Shown piece after piece: positions 43,637 through 51,557 of a stretch of 64,000 nucleotides of DNA (position 1 is the first letter of the stretch; every line of letters begins with the position of its first letter). Under the pieces are notes generated by a model. The model did not search any database. It was not told where the DNA came from and saw only the letters and a program-made list of their open reading frames with translations. The stretch is from assembly GCA_963708205.1 (NCBI GenBank), contig OY970196.1:806001-870000 (forward strand), in the 5' to 3' direction. A program made the position numbers and the translations under genes. The stretch is from CAVYTF01 sp963708205. GTDB lineage: Bacteria; Bacteroidota; Bacteroidia; Chitinophagales; Chitinophagaceae.

Positions 43637-44050
43637 TTATTGAACTGTTGAATTGTGCTTTCCCGAAGTATGTTTTCCAACACCATTTCTTTTATTTCTA
43701 TTTTGCTTGTTAGCCTTTCTTAATTGCTTTTGCTTTGCGCGCTGATCTGGTGTAAGTAAGTTTTGCTTTTGATTTCTTGTTTCTGATTTCACAGATTTTA
43801 ATTGCTCTTGTTTTTGTTCCTCACTAAGACTATTATCATTCATAATAGACTGTTTTTTTATTTTTTTATTTTGGTTGATCTGGCGCATTTGCTGTTGCTG
43901 ATCAGAAGATAAACCGAGTTGATTATTTGTGCGAACTTTTGTGTTAGCACTTTGTTCTTGTTGATCAGAGCTGTTATCTGTTTGTGGAGTTTGAGCAGAA
44001 GATACAACTGCAAAAGATGCTGCAAAAACAAAAAGTAAAATCCGTTTCAT
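43637..44050 (-). CDS. Small exported Q/N/K-rich protein, Spy/CpxP-like
   Basis: A 137-residue protein with a clear signal peptide (about 1-19, ending VSSAQ). The mature part is very rich in Gln, Asn, Lys and Ser, with helical repeats of the type LSSDQQQQMRQI and LTPDQRAKQKQL. These resemble the LTxxQ motif of periplasmic chaperones Spy and CpxP. The C-terminus is strongly basic (RKANKQNRNKRNG). A periplasmic chaperone-like or nucleic-acid- or surface-binding role is possible; none is proven. It is monocistronic with its own terminator. Confidence 0.65.
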   Translation of the reverse strand: MKRILLFVFAASFAVVSSAQTPQTDNSSDQQEQSANTKVRTNNQLGLSSDQQQQMRQINQNKKIKKQSIMNDNSLSEEQKQEQLKSVKSETRNQKQNLLTPDQRAKQKQLRKANKQNRNKRNGVGKHTSGKHNSTVQ

Positions 44051-44150
44051 TATATAAATTTTATAATCAGATAAACATTAGATTATAAAGTTTAAATGAA
44101 AAATGCAACTTAGTGTTAATTAGTTTTCGATGAATTGCCTAAATAATTTC

Positions 44151-46340
44151 TTATCTTAAAAAAAGCATCTCGCGATATTTAGGCAAGGTCCAGCTTTCAT
44201 CAGAAACCAAGTGTTCAAGCTTATCTACATGGTAGCGTATTTTATCAAAAAAGGGCGTTTTTATCTGGCTTTCGTAAGCTATTGCTTTTGTGTGAGAATG
44301 CTCCATGTTATTCACTATTTTTCTCGCTTCAACCATTTCATGAGTGTGAGAATAGATTTTTTGGATATGCTCTGAAATCTCTTTAACCAAATTTAATTGG
44401 CCTGCAAATGCACTCTCCGGCAAGCCTGCTTCTTTTAAACCGGTAATATTTTTTATTAAAAGATTTTGATAATTCACTGCCGTTGGAATGATATGATTGA
44501 TTGCAAGGTCGCCCATAATACGCGCTTCGATCTGCACTTTTTTCATATATTTTTCCAGCTCGATTTCATGACGTGCCTCAAGTTCTAAATGAGTATAAAC
44601 TTTATTGTTTTCAAATAATTTCTTTGACTTCTCAGTTATCATTGCATCCAATGCAAGTGGTGTTGTTTTTACATTCGGCAAGCCTCTGCGTTCTGCTTCT
44701 TTTTGCCATTCTTCGCTATAACCATCGCCTTCAAATAAAACTTTTTTACTGTCAACGATATATTTTTGAATAACATGCATAATAGCAATTTCTTTTTTAT
44801 CGCCCTTATCAATCATATCATCAACTTCCTTCTTAAAATTCTTCAAAGTTTCTGCAAGAATTGTGTTGAGTGCGATCATTGCATTGGCACAATTTGCAGA
44901 AGAACCAACGGCGCGAAACTCGAATTTATTTCCTGTGAAAGCGAAAGGTGATGTGCGATTGCGATCTGTGTTATCAAGTAATAATTCAGGAATACTGCGA
45001 TGCAGATCTAATTTTAAAATCGCTTCATCCTGTTCATCAAATTTATCTCCAACTCTTTCTTCAATATCATTCAAAACTTTCGTAAGATATTCACCAATGA
45101 AAACAGAAATAATTGCCGGCGGTGCCTCATTAGCTCCAAGACGATGATCATTTGCAGCGGAAGCGATGGATGCTCTAAGCAAATCTGCGTAATCATGAAC
45201 AGCCTTAATTGTGTTTACGAAAAATGTCAAGAACATTAAATTTGTCTTAGGCGTTTTTCCAGGTGCAAGAAGATTAACACCTGTATCTGTAGCTAAACTC
45301 CAGTTGTTGTGTTTGCCATTTCCATTAATTCCTGCAAATGGTTTTTCATGAAATAAAACAGTGAGCTTGTGATTTTTTGCTACTCGGCTCATTATGTCCA
45401 TCAAAAGCACGTTATGATCAACCGCAATATTTACGTCTTCAAAAATAGGAGCACATTCAAATTGAGAAGGAGCAACTTCATTATGTCTTGTACGTAATGG
45501 AATACCAAGCTTGTAACATTCCTGTTCGTAATCTCTCATAAAAGCATATACCCTTTCAGGAATAGAGCCGAAATAATGATCTTCCAATTGCTGACCTTTT
45601 GCCGGAGCAGCACCAAAGACTGTGCGACCGCATTGTACTAAATCAGGTCTCGCGTTTGCCAATCCTTCATCAATAACAAAATATTCCTGTTCCCAACCTA
45701 AAGTAGCTGTAACTTTTGTAACATTTTTATCAAAATAATTTGCAACATCTACGGCTGATTTATTCAACGCTTCCAAAGCCTTTAATAAAGGTGCTTTGTA
45801 GTCGAGTGACTCGCCTGTATAAGAAACGAAAATTGTAGGAATACACAATGTTTTTCCTGTTCCAATTTCCATAATAAAAGCCGGTGAGGAAGGGTCCCAG
45901 GCTGTGTATCCGCGCGCCTCGAAAGTTGCACGCAGACCGCCGCTTGGAAAGGATGAGGCATCCGGTTCTTGCTGAATAAGTGCTGCTCCATCAAATTCTT
46001 GTATGGGTGTGCCATCACTTTTTATTGTAAAAAAAGTATCGTGCTTTTCTGCTGCGCTTCCTGTTAATGGTTGAAACCAATGCGTGAAATGCGAAACTCC
46101 TTTTGCTTCTGCCCAGGACCGAATACCATTTGCAATATGACTTGCTACTGCACGCTCAATTTTTTTACTTCCTTTCGCACTTGCCAATAAACTTTTGTAA
46201 GCTTCGTCACTTAAAAATTCCCGGGCAACTTTAAGAGTAAATACATTTTCGCCAAAGATGGAGATGGTTTTTTTATTCTCAACTAAAGTTTCATTCGGAA
46301 CACTTGTCAGATTATTGATTGCTTGAAAACGTAATGACAT
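44151..46340 (-). CDS. glnN: Type III glutamine synthetase
   Basis: A 729-residue glutamine synthetase of the large GSIII class typical of Bacteroidota and cyanobacteria. It joins ammonia to glutamate at the cost of ATP. Recognisable segments are FTHWFQPLTGSAAEKHD, GGLRATFEARGYTAWDPSSP, LGWEQEYFVID, the substrate block AGINGNGKHNNWS, NRTSPFAFTGNKFEFRAVGSSAN and a long helical C-terminus. The length (about 730) matches the class. The upstream region has a near-consensus promoter (TTG-N20-CACTTTTG). No amtB or PII gene is nearby. Confidence 0.97.
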   Translation of the reverse strand: MSLRFQAINNLTSVPNETLVENKKTISIFGENVFTLKVAREFLSDEAYKSLLASAKGSKKIERAVASHIANGIRSWAEAKGVSHFTHWFQPLTGSAAEKHDTFFTIKSDGTPIQEFDGAALIQQEPDASSFPSGGLRATFEARGYTAWDPSSPAFIMEIGTGKTLCIPTIFVSYTGESLDYKAPLLKALEALNKSAVDVANYFDKNVTKVTATLGWEQEYFVIDEGLANARPDLVQCGRTVFGAAPAKGQQLEDHYFGSIPERVYAFMRDYEQECYKLGIPLRTRHNEVAPSQFECAPIFEDVNIAVDHNVLLMDIMSRVAKNHKLTVLFHEKPFAGINGNGKHNNWSLATDTGVNLLAPGKTPKTNLMFLTFFVNTIKAVHDYADLLRASIASAANDHRLGANEAPPAIISVFIGEYLTKVLNDIEERVGDKFDEQDEAILKLDLHRSIPELLLDNTDRNRTSPFAFTGNKFEFRAVGSSANCANAMIALNTILAETLKNFKKEVDDMIDKGDKKEIAIMHVIQKYIVDSKKVLFEGDGYSEEWQKEAERRGLPNVKTTPLALDAMITEKSKKLFENNKVYTHLELEARHEIELEKYMKKVQIEARIMGDLAINHIIPTAVNYQNLLIKNITGLKEAGLPESAFAGQLNLVKEISEHIQKIYSHTHEMVEARKIVNNMEHSHTKAIAYESQIKTPFFDKIRYHVDKLEHLVSDESWTLPKYREMLFLR

Positions 46341-46440
46341 AATTTTTTTTGGTTTTGGAGCTCAAAAGTGAATTATAAAACACTAAAATCCAAATTATTT
46401 TACAAATAAATATTTACATTTGAAATATTGCTTGAAAAAA

Positions 46441-47706
46441 TTAAATATTTTTATTTTTATAATAAATAAGCTTGCCTAATTTATACCAATTAATTTTGAC
46501 CGTTAAAAAGGTTACTAATAGTGGCAACACTACGCTTTTATATCGAACAATACTTCCCGAAAAAGTAACTGTATAACCCGATAAAAGCAAAACACTTGCA
46601 CTGAAAAAAAGACAAAATAAAAGCAGGGAAACTGTTTGTTTTTTTTTATCTGGAAAAATAATTGCTATAATCATCAAAAAAATAATAAAAATATTTTCAG
46701 TAGCTGAAAATAAATAGCTGAAATTTTTTGAATCAGTAAAATGCGGACGCAAAAAACTAATATCTAAAGCTGTAGGAAAAAAATGAAAAAAGCTTACGAC
46801 AGTTGGCTCCAAAATCTGCAATGGAATAGAAGAATTTCCAGATAATTGTTTGAATTCATTTTGCTTCGTAATTATATATTCCGGAAAATTTAAGAGCGAA
46901 GAAATATGAGGAACAATGAAAAATAATATTAAGCCAACTGCATAAAAAGTAAAAAAAATCAACCATTTTTTTTTAGGTAATCTTGAAGCCAAATACCAGC
47001 AAAACAATGCAGGCAAAATCAAAAAAAATAAAAAATTTCGGAAAACAAACAGAACACTAAAACAAAAAATAATGATGATACAATATTTCAAAATAATTTT
47101 CCTGTATTGAAGTTGCTTGTTAAAAAAATATATCACAAGTGCGATTGCAGAAAAAAGTAAACCATCTTTATGCATGCCGCTGCACCAAAATAAAAATGAT
47201 GGCAAAAGAAAAATACTGATGATCAAAAGCCATTTCTTTTCAGCATAATAACTCATCATTACTTTAAAAAAAGCAATAGGTCCAAAGAAAAAAAGAAAGT
47301 TGAAAAATATCAAATCAGCATAATAATTTGTTGCCGTAAACAAATTGCATATCGCCATTAATTTTATGACGGCATCGCTTTTAATATCGTTCCAATAAGA
47401 ATTTTGTCCGGAAAATAAATTTCCTGAACTTGAATAACCATACGTAAAAAAATCTTTTACAAAATCAAAAGGATGGCTTACCAAAACATCTGTTTCGCCT
47501 TTGCTTAAATTAAAATAATTCCATGTATCTGCAGATGTGATGGGGAGTTTGGAATAAAACCATGCGTAAATTAATCCGGCAATAATTTTTAAAATAAATA
47601 AACAAGTAAGAATAGTTGCAGACAACTCTGCACTTTTAAAAAAGCTGATCTTATTAATCAGCAGGCAGAAAAAAACGAGGTATAAAATAAAACAGGCAAC
47701 AGTCAA
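46441..47706 (-). CDS. Hypothetical multi-pass membrane protein
   Basis: A 421-residue protein with about ten or eleven hydrophobic helices, extremely rich in Phe, Leu and Ile. The early extracytoplasmic motif after the second helix (SADTWNYFNLSKGETDV) and the later CSGMHKDGLLFSAIALVIYF resemble Bacteroidota GT-C-like or polymerase-like envelope proteins, but I cannot name a family. There is no ATG near the 5' end; an in-frame stop lies directly before a TTG at 47706, the likely start. The neighbours, glnN and a small T9SS protein, give no functional clue. Confidence 0.55.
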   Translation of the reverse strand: MTVACFILYLVFFCLLINKISFFKSAELSATILTCLFILKIIAGLIYAWFYSKLPITSADTWNYFNLSKGETDVLVSHPFDFVKDFFTYGYSSSGNLFSGQNSYWNDIKSDAVIKLMAICNLFTATNYYADLIFFNFLFFFGPIAFFKVMMSYYAEKKWLLIISIFLLPSFLFWCSGMHKDGLLFSAIALVIYFFNKQLQYRKIILKYCIIIIFCFSVLFVFRNFLFFLILPALFCWYLASRLPKKKWLIFFTFYAVGLILFFIVPHISSLLNFPEYIITKQNEFKQLSGNSSIPLQILEPTVVSFFHFFPTALDISFLRPHFTDSKNFSYLFSATENIFIIFLMIIAIIFPDKKKQTVSLLLFCLFFSASVLLLSGYTVTFSGSIVRYKSVVLPLLVTFLTVKINWYKLGKLIYYKNKNI

Positions 47707-47743
47707 TTATAAAGTTTGAAGCAAGATAAATATTTCTTTAAAC

Positions 47744-48121
47744 TTATTTTGCAACTATAAGTTTTGCTGTTGTTGCCACACCATTTTCGCGCAAAATTCT
47801 TACTGTATAATAACCATTCGCTACATTGCTTAAATACAATTTATTACTTCCGTAACCAATGTTTTTTGTAAGAACAGCAGCACCATTGTTATCAAATAAA
47901 ATCAATTCTCCTTTTTGTTCTTCCAGCAAACTATTTACGTAAATGTTCACTTCACTTTTTGCAGGATTCGGCCACATTTCAATTTCAAGTGAATCCGCTC
48001 TATTGCCATTCGGAATAAATGAAGAATAATTGGTGATCTTATAATTATCACTTTGTTGTGCCTGTATTTTCTCAAGACTTATTATGAAGAAAAAAATTAA
48101 AAATAAATTTCTGATTTTCAT
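47744..48121 (-). CDS. Very small secreted protein with T9SS type A sorting domain
   Basis: A 125-residue protein with a signal peptide (about 1-21, ending IQAQ), a ~25-residue linker and then a complete T9SS C-terminal domain (IEMWPNPAKSEVNIYV...GYYTVRIL...AKLIVAK). There is no room for a separate functional domain. It could be a remnant, a tail-only surface peptide or a carrier whose short linker matters. A second in-frame ATG two codons upstream (48127) is possible. Confidence 0.75.
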   Translation of the reverse strand: MKIRNLFLIFFFIISLEKIQAQQSDNYKITNYSSFIPNGNRADSLEIEMWPNPAKSEVNIYVNSLLEEQKGELILFDNNGAAVLTKNIGYGSNKLYLSNVANGYYTVRILRENGVATTAKLIVAK

Positions 48122-48251
48122 AACCATTCGTTTATTATAAATACTTATGACAATTCTGTGCCATTCCTTTTTAATTATTTTATTTTAACAATGCGTTTAT
48201 ACTCAAAATGAATATCATTAAATGTATTTTTATCTGAAAGAATTTTTTAAA

Positions 48252-48740
48252 ATGAAAATAATATTTATAGCAGCAGCAATATTTTTAGCCAGCTTTGTAA
48301 AAGCAAACTATGAAGACACTTCTCATATTTACGATCCGAAAGCCAATGCGGCCAAAGACATTGCCAATGCTGTAAGTAAGGCGAAAAAAGAAAATAAATT
48401 TGTGCTTATTCAGGCTGGCGGCAACTGGTGTGTTTGGTGTTTGCGCTTTGATAAATTTGTAACTACAGATCCGCAATTAGATTCGGCATTGAAGGCTGGT
48501 TTTATTTTTTATCATCTTAATTACAGCAAAGAAAATATGAACAAATCCATCTTTGCAAAATATTGTTATCCGCAGCGTTTTGGATTTCCAGTATTTATTA
48601 TTTTAGATGAAAATGGCGATCGCATCAACACGCAAAATTCCGAATACCTGGAAGAAGGCAAAGGATATAACAAGCAAAAAGTGTTGGATTTTTTAACTGC
48701 ATGGTCGCCTTCTGCATTAGATCCCAAAAAATATCAATAG
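48252..48740 (+). CDS. Exported thioredoxin-fold protein
   Basis: A 162-residue protein with a signal peptide (about 1-17, ending VKA). The mature part has a thioredoxin-like fold of the Thioredoxin_7 type: FVLIQAGGNWCVWCLRFDKFV carries a CxxC active site (Cys-Val-Trp-Cys), and GFPVFIILDENG contains the cis-proline loop. It is likely a periplasmic disulfide reductase or oxidase. The start at 48252 is preferred over 48222 because it gives a proper signal peptide. The aminotransferase gene follows 21 bp later but has its own promoter-like box. Confidence 0.85.
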   Translation: MKIIFIAAAIFLASFVKANYEDTSHIYDPKANAAKDIANAVSKAKKENKFVLIQAGGNWCVWCLRFDKFVTTDPQLDSALKAGFIFYHLNYSKENMNKSIFAKYCYPQRFGFPVFIILDENGDRINTQNSEYLEEGKGYNKQKVLDFLTAWSPSALDPKKYQ

Positions 48741-48749
48741 TAATATTCG

Positions 48750-48757
48750 TAGGTTTG
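48750..48757 (+). promoter_or_regulatory. Candidate leaderless -7 element of the aminotransferase gene
   Basis: TAGGTTTG matches TAnnTTTG and stands four bases before the ATG at 48762, the same layout as guaB. A -33 TTG is not found at the expected place. Confidence 0.4.
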
Positions 48758-48761
48758 CATT

Positions 48762-49988
48762 ATGTCAAATTTATCGCTTAGCAGGCGCGCAGAAATAATG
48801 CCGGCATCACCAATCAGAAAGCTTGTTCCGTATGCAGAAGCTGCAAAGAAAAAAGGAATAAAAGTATATCATTTAAACATTGGTCAGCCGGATATTGAAA
48901 CACCAAAGCAAGCACTCGATGCAGTTCGCAATTCAGATTTTAAAGTGCTGGAATATAGTCACAGCGCAGGAAATGAAAGCTACCGCAAAAAATTAGTTGA
49001 GTATTACAAGCAAAATAATATTGACATTAATTACAACCAGATTCTCATTACAACAGGTGGTTCCGAAGCCATTCTTTTTGGTTTTATGGCATGCCTCGAC
49101 GAAGGTGATGAAGTAATAATTCCCGAACCTTTTTATGCAAATTATAATGGCTTCGCAGTAGAGGCTGGCATAAAGGTGGTGCCCATTACATCTTACATTG
49201 AAAATGGCTTTGCACTGCCATCCATTAATGATTTTGAAAGCGCGATCACACCAAAAACAAAAGCAATTGTTATTTGCAATCCAAACAATCCTACAGGATA
49301 TTTATACAGCCGCGCAGAAATGGAAACGCTGAAAGAAATTATTTTAAAACATGATCTCTTTTTATTTGCTGATGAAGCTTACCGCGAATTTTGTTATGAA
49401 GGAAAACATTTCAGTGCCATGCAATTGGAAGATGTGAATGATAATGTTGTTTTAATGGATACCATAAGTAAAAGATATAGTGCTTGCGGCGGAAGAGTTG
49501 GCGCATTTATCACGCGCAACAAAGCCTTGCTTGATGCTGCTTTGAAGTTTGCGCAGGCAAGATTAAGTCCGCCGTCATTTGCCCAAATTTTAGGCGAAGC
49601 TGCTATTGATCTTCCTGAAAATTATTTTGATGAAACAAAAGCAGAATACAAAAAAAGAAGGGACCTGATTGTAAAAAGATTGAATGCAATGGATAAAGTG
49701 TTTTGCCCCAATCCCGGCGGTGCTTTTTATGCAATAGCAAAGCTGCCGATTGATGATGCTGATAAATTTTGTCAATGGCTTTTGGAAAGTTATGAATACA
49801 ATAATCAAACAGTAATGCTTGCACCGGCAACCGGTTTCTATGCAACGAAAGGTTTAGGAAAACAGGAAGTGCGTCTGGCATATGTTTTAAACACAACTGC
49901 AATAAATGCCGCGATGGATTGCCTTCAAAACGCATTACAGGTTTATCAGAAACAAATGATGAATAAGAGCACTTTGCATTTTGCCTGA
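48762..49988 (+). CDS. PLP-dependent class I aminotransferase
   Basis: A fold-type I aminotransferase of 408 residues. Markers are YHLNIGQPDIETP, YSHSAGNESYRKKL, TTGGSEAILFGF, VICNPNNPTG and FADEAYREF. The PLP lysine is Lys237 in SKRYSACGGRVG, and the C-terminal arginine lies in EVRLAYVLNT. It differs clearly from the aminotransferase at 10179, so the two are not recent duplicates. Substrates are likely an aspartate-, aromatic- or branched-type amino acid; I cannot decide which. Confidence 0.88.
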   Translation: MSNLSLSRRAEIMPASPIRKLVPYAEAAKKKGIKVYHLNIGQPDIETPKQALDAVRNSDFKVLEYSHSAGNESYRKKLVEYYKQNNIDINYNQILITTGGSEAILFGFMACLDEGDEVIIPEPFYANYNGFAVEAGIKVVPITSYIENGFALPSINDFESAITPKTKAIVICNPNNPTGYLYSRAEMETLKEIILKHDLFLFADEAYREFCYEGKHFSAMQLEDVNDNVVLMDTISKRYSACGGRVGAFITRNKALLDAALKFAQARLSPPSFAQILGEAAIDLPENYFDETKAEYKKRRDLIVKRLNAMDKVFCPNPGGAFYAIAKLPIDDADKFCQWLLESYEYNNQTVMLAPATGFYATKGLGKQEVRLAYVLNTTAINAAMDCLQNALQVYQKQMMNKSTLHFA

Positions 49989-50009
49989 AAAATAAATCCT
50001 TTATTTTTG
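49981..50009 (+). promoter_or_regulatory. tRNA-Met promoter
   Basis: TTG at 49981-49983 and TATTTTTG at 50002-50009, spaced 18 bp, lie just before the tRNA. The -33 box overlaps the end of the aminotransferase gene. Confidence 0.55.
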
Positions 50010-50018
50010 CGCTCCTTT

Positions 50019-50092
50019 GGCGAGGTAGCTCAGTTGGTTAGAGCACAGGATTCATAACCCTGAGGTCGGGAGTTCAAATCTCCTCCTCGCTA
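50019..50092 (+). tRNA. tRNA-Met (anticodon CAT), elongator type
   Basis: A 74-base cloverleaf. Acceptor GGCGAGG pairs with CCTCGCT (G-U at the first pair), the D-arm is GCTC...GAGC, the anticodon loop is TTCATAA, and the T-arm contains GAGTTCAAATCTC. The paired first base argues against initiator tRNA. CCA is not encoded. Confidence 0.95.
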
Positions 50093-50093
50093 C

Positions 50094-50129
50094 AAAGCTG
50101 AAATGCTGTATAAGTATTTCAGCTTTTTT
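50094..50129 (+). terminator. tRNA-Met terminator
   Basis: A perfect 11-bp stem (AAAGCTGAAAT with ATTTCAGCTTT) with an 11-base loop is followed by a run of T residues. Confidence 0.9.
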
Positions 50130-50156
50130 AATTTGGAGAAGAAAAAGAAAATAATT

Positions 50157-50215
50157 TTGGTACCAGCCACAGTTTTTCATAGCATCATCGTTGCGTCGCA
50201 ATCCTTTCATCCTCC
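50157..50215 (-). repeat. Dispersed intergenic repeat R2, copy 2
   Basis: A well-conserved copy containing the palindrome TTGCGTCGCAA. A 35-bp core is identical, in inverted orientation, to the copy at 52857-52914 beyond glyA. Confidence 0.75.
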
Positions 50216-50247
50216 GCCTCAATATTATAACTGAGGTTCAAAACCCC

Positions 50248-51243
50248 CGATGTTATTTATAGCAACTATAATTATGATCAAATTACCTATTAGTCACGGA
50301 ACTCCCAATAGAATTACCAAAGCTGAGGATTACAGTAGCACCACAGCCAAACAAACCGCCGAACAAATGGCCGTACATCATTTGTTCTTGATTTTTTCTT
50401 TGGTTCGTTTCTTTTGCATCAAGGCAAAAGAAATGAACAACAAGAGTAATGGTGTACAATAACCCCGTAGCTTACAAAACCCGCGATGTTGATTACAAGA
50501 AGTATGAACTTAATCAAATTACAAATCAGTCAGGAAACACACAATAGAATTACTAAAGCTGAGGGTTACAGTAGCACCACAGCCAAATCAAACCGGCGAA
50601 CAAATGGCCGTACATCATTTGTTCTTGATTTTTTCTTTGGTTCGTTTCTTTTGCATCAAGGCAAAAGAAATGAACAACAAAAGTAATGGTGTACAACAAC
50701 CCCGACGTCGCTTACAAAACCCCCGACGTTGATTACAACAAGTATGAACTTAATCAAATTACAAATCAGTCAGGAAACACACAATAGAATTACCAAAGCT
50801 GAGGATTACAGTAGCACCACAGCCAAACAAACCGCCGAACAAATGGCCGTACATCATTTGTTCTTGATTTTTTCTTGGTTCGTTTCTTTTGAATCAAGGC
50901 AAAAGAAATGAACAACAAAAGTAATGGTGTACAATAACCCCGACGTCGCTTACAAAACCCGCGATGTTATTTACAACAACCCCGACGTCATTTACAAAAC
51001 CCGCGATGTTGATTACAAGAAGTATGAACTTAATCAAATTACAAATCAGTCAGGGAACACACAATAGAATTACTAAAGCTGAGGGTTACAGTAGCACCAC
51101 AGCCAAATCAAACCGCCGAACAAATGGCCGTACATCATTTGTTCTTGATTTTTTCTTTGGTTCGTTTCTTTTGCATCAAGGCAAAAGAAATGAACAACAA
51201 AAGTAATGGTGTACAATAACCCCGACGTCGCTTACAAAACCCG
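50248..51243 (+). repeat. Composite tandem array: four ~240-bp units
   Basis: Direct repeats start at 50248, 50484, 50724 and 51004 (lengths 236, 240, 240 plus a 40-bp extra linker, and 240). Each unit has a GC-rich linker made of ~21-bp repeats (ACCCGCGATGTT-like), an A-rich region, a block around CAAATGGCCGTACATCATTT and a long hairpin. Units differ by scattered substitutions and small indels. Each contains an open frame of 60-80 codons, but the four frames are not in register and have no start context, so I regard the array as non-coding. No insertion sequence or transposase is nearby. Function unknown. Confidence 0.9.
50403..50438. other. Hairpin in array unit 1
   Basis: GTTCGTTTCTTTTGC pairs with GCAAAAGAAATGAAC, a 15-bp stem with one G-U, around a 6-base loop (ATCAAG). 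The same structure occurs at 50640-50675, 50878-50913 (loop-side base changed) and 51160-51195. Confidence 0.8.
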
Positions 51244-51484
51244 CGATGTTGTTTACAAAACCCACAATGTTGATTACAACAAGGGCAATGTCAATTACAA
51301 AACAGGCAAAGTATTTTACAAATAGCACAATGTTGATTACAACAAGGGCAATGTTAGTTACAAAACAGGCAATGTTGGATACAAATAGTACAACGTGATT
51401 TACAACAAGGGCAAAGTAATTGACAACAAGGGCAAAGTGAGATACAAAAGGTCAATGCCATTTACAACAATCGCAATGTTGATT
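51211..51484 (+). repeat. 21-bp direct-repeat array
   Basis: About 13 head-to-tail units with consensus TTACAACAAGGGCAATGTTGA. TACAA is almost invariant and recurs every 21 bp (one unit has 20 bp). The array follows the last 240-bp unit and ends about 70 bp before glyA. There are no spacers between repeats, so it is not a CRISPR array. Twenty-one base pairs equal two helical turns, so any bound protein would sit on one face of the DNA. Confidence 0.9.
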
Positions 51485-51557
51485 ACATGTTGAAATTCCA
51501 TTTCCTTCTCTCTGCATCTCATGCCTGTGCATCTTATCTTTACAAAAAATAATTTTG

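Noticed and set aside
50250..51206. Four short open frames (60-80 codons) with similar sequence inside the 240-bp units
   Set aside because: They are by-products of the repeat. They lie in different frames, have no promoter or ribosome-binding context, and vary by indels that would shift a real protein.
51175..51450. Minus-strand open frame of ~90 codons encoding hydrophobic heptads (NIALVV-like) across the 21-bp array
   Set aside because: An open frame is expected when a 21-bp unit lacks stops in one frame. There is no ATG start and no coding signal beyond periodicity.
51211..51484. Possible CRISPR array
   Set aside because: Repeats are directly adjacent with no unique spacers, and no cas gene is in the window.
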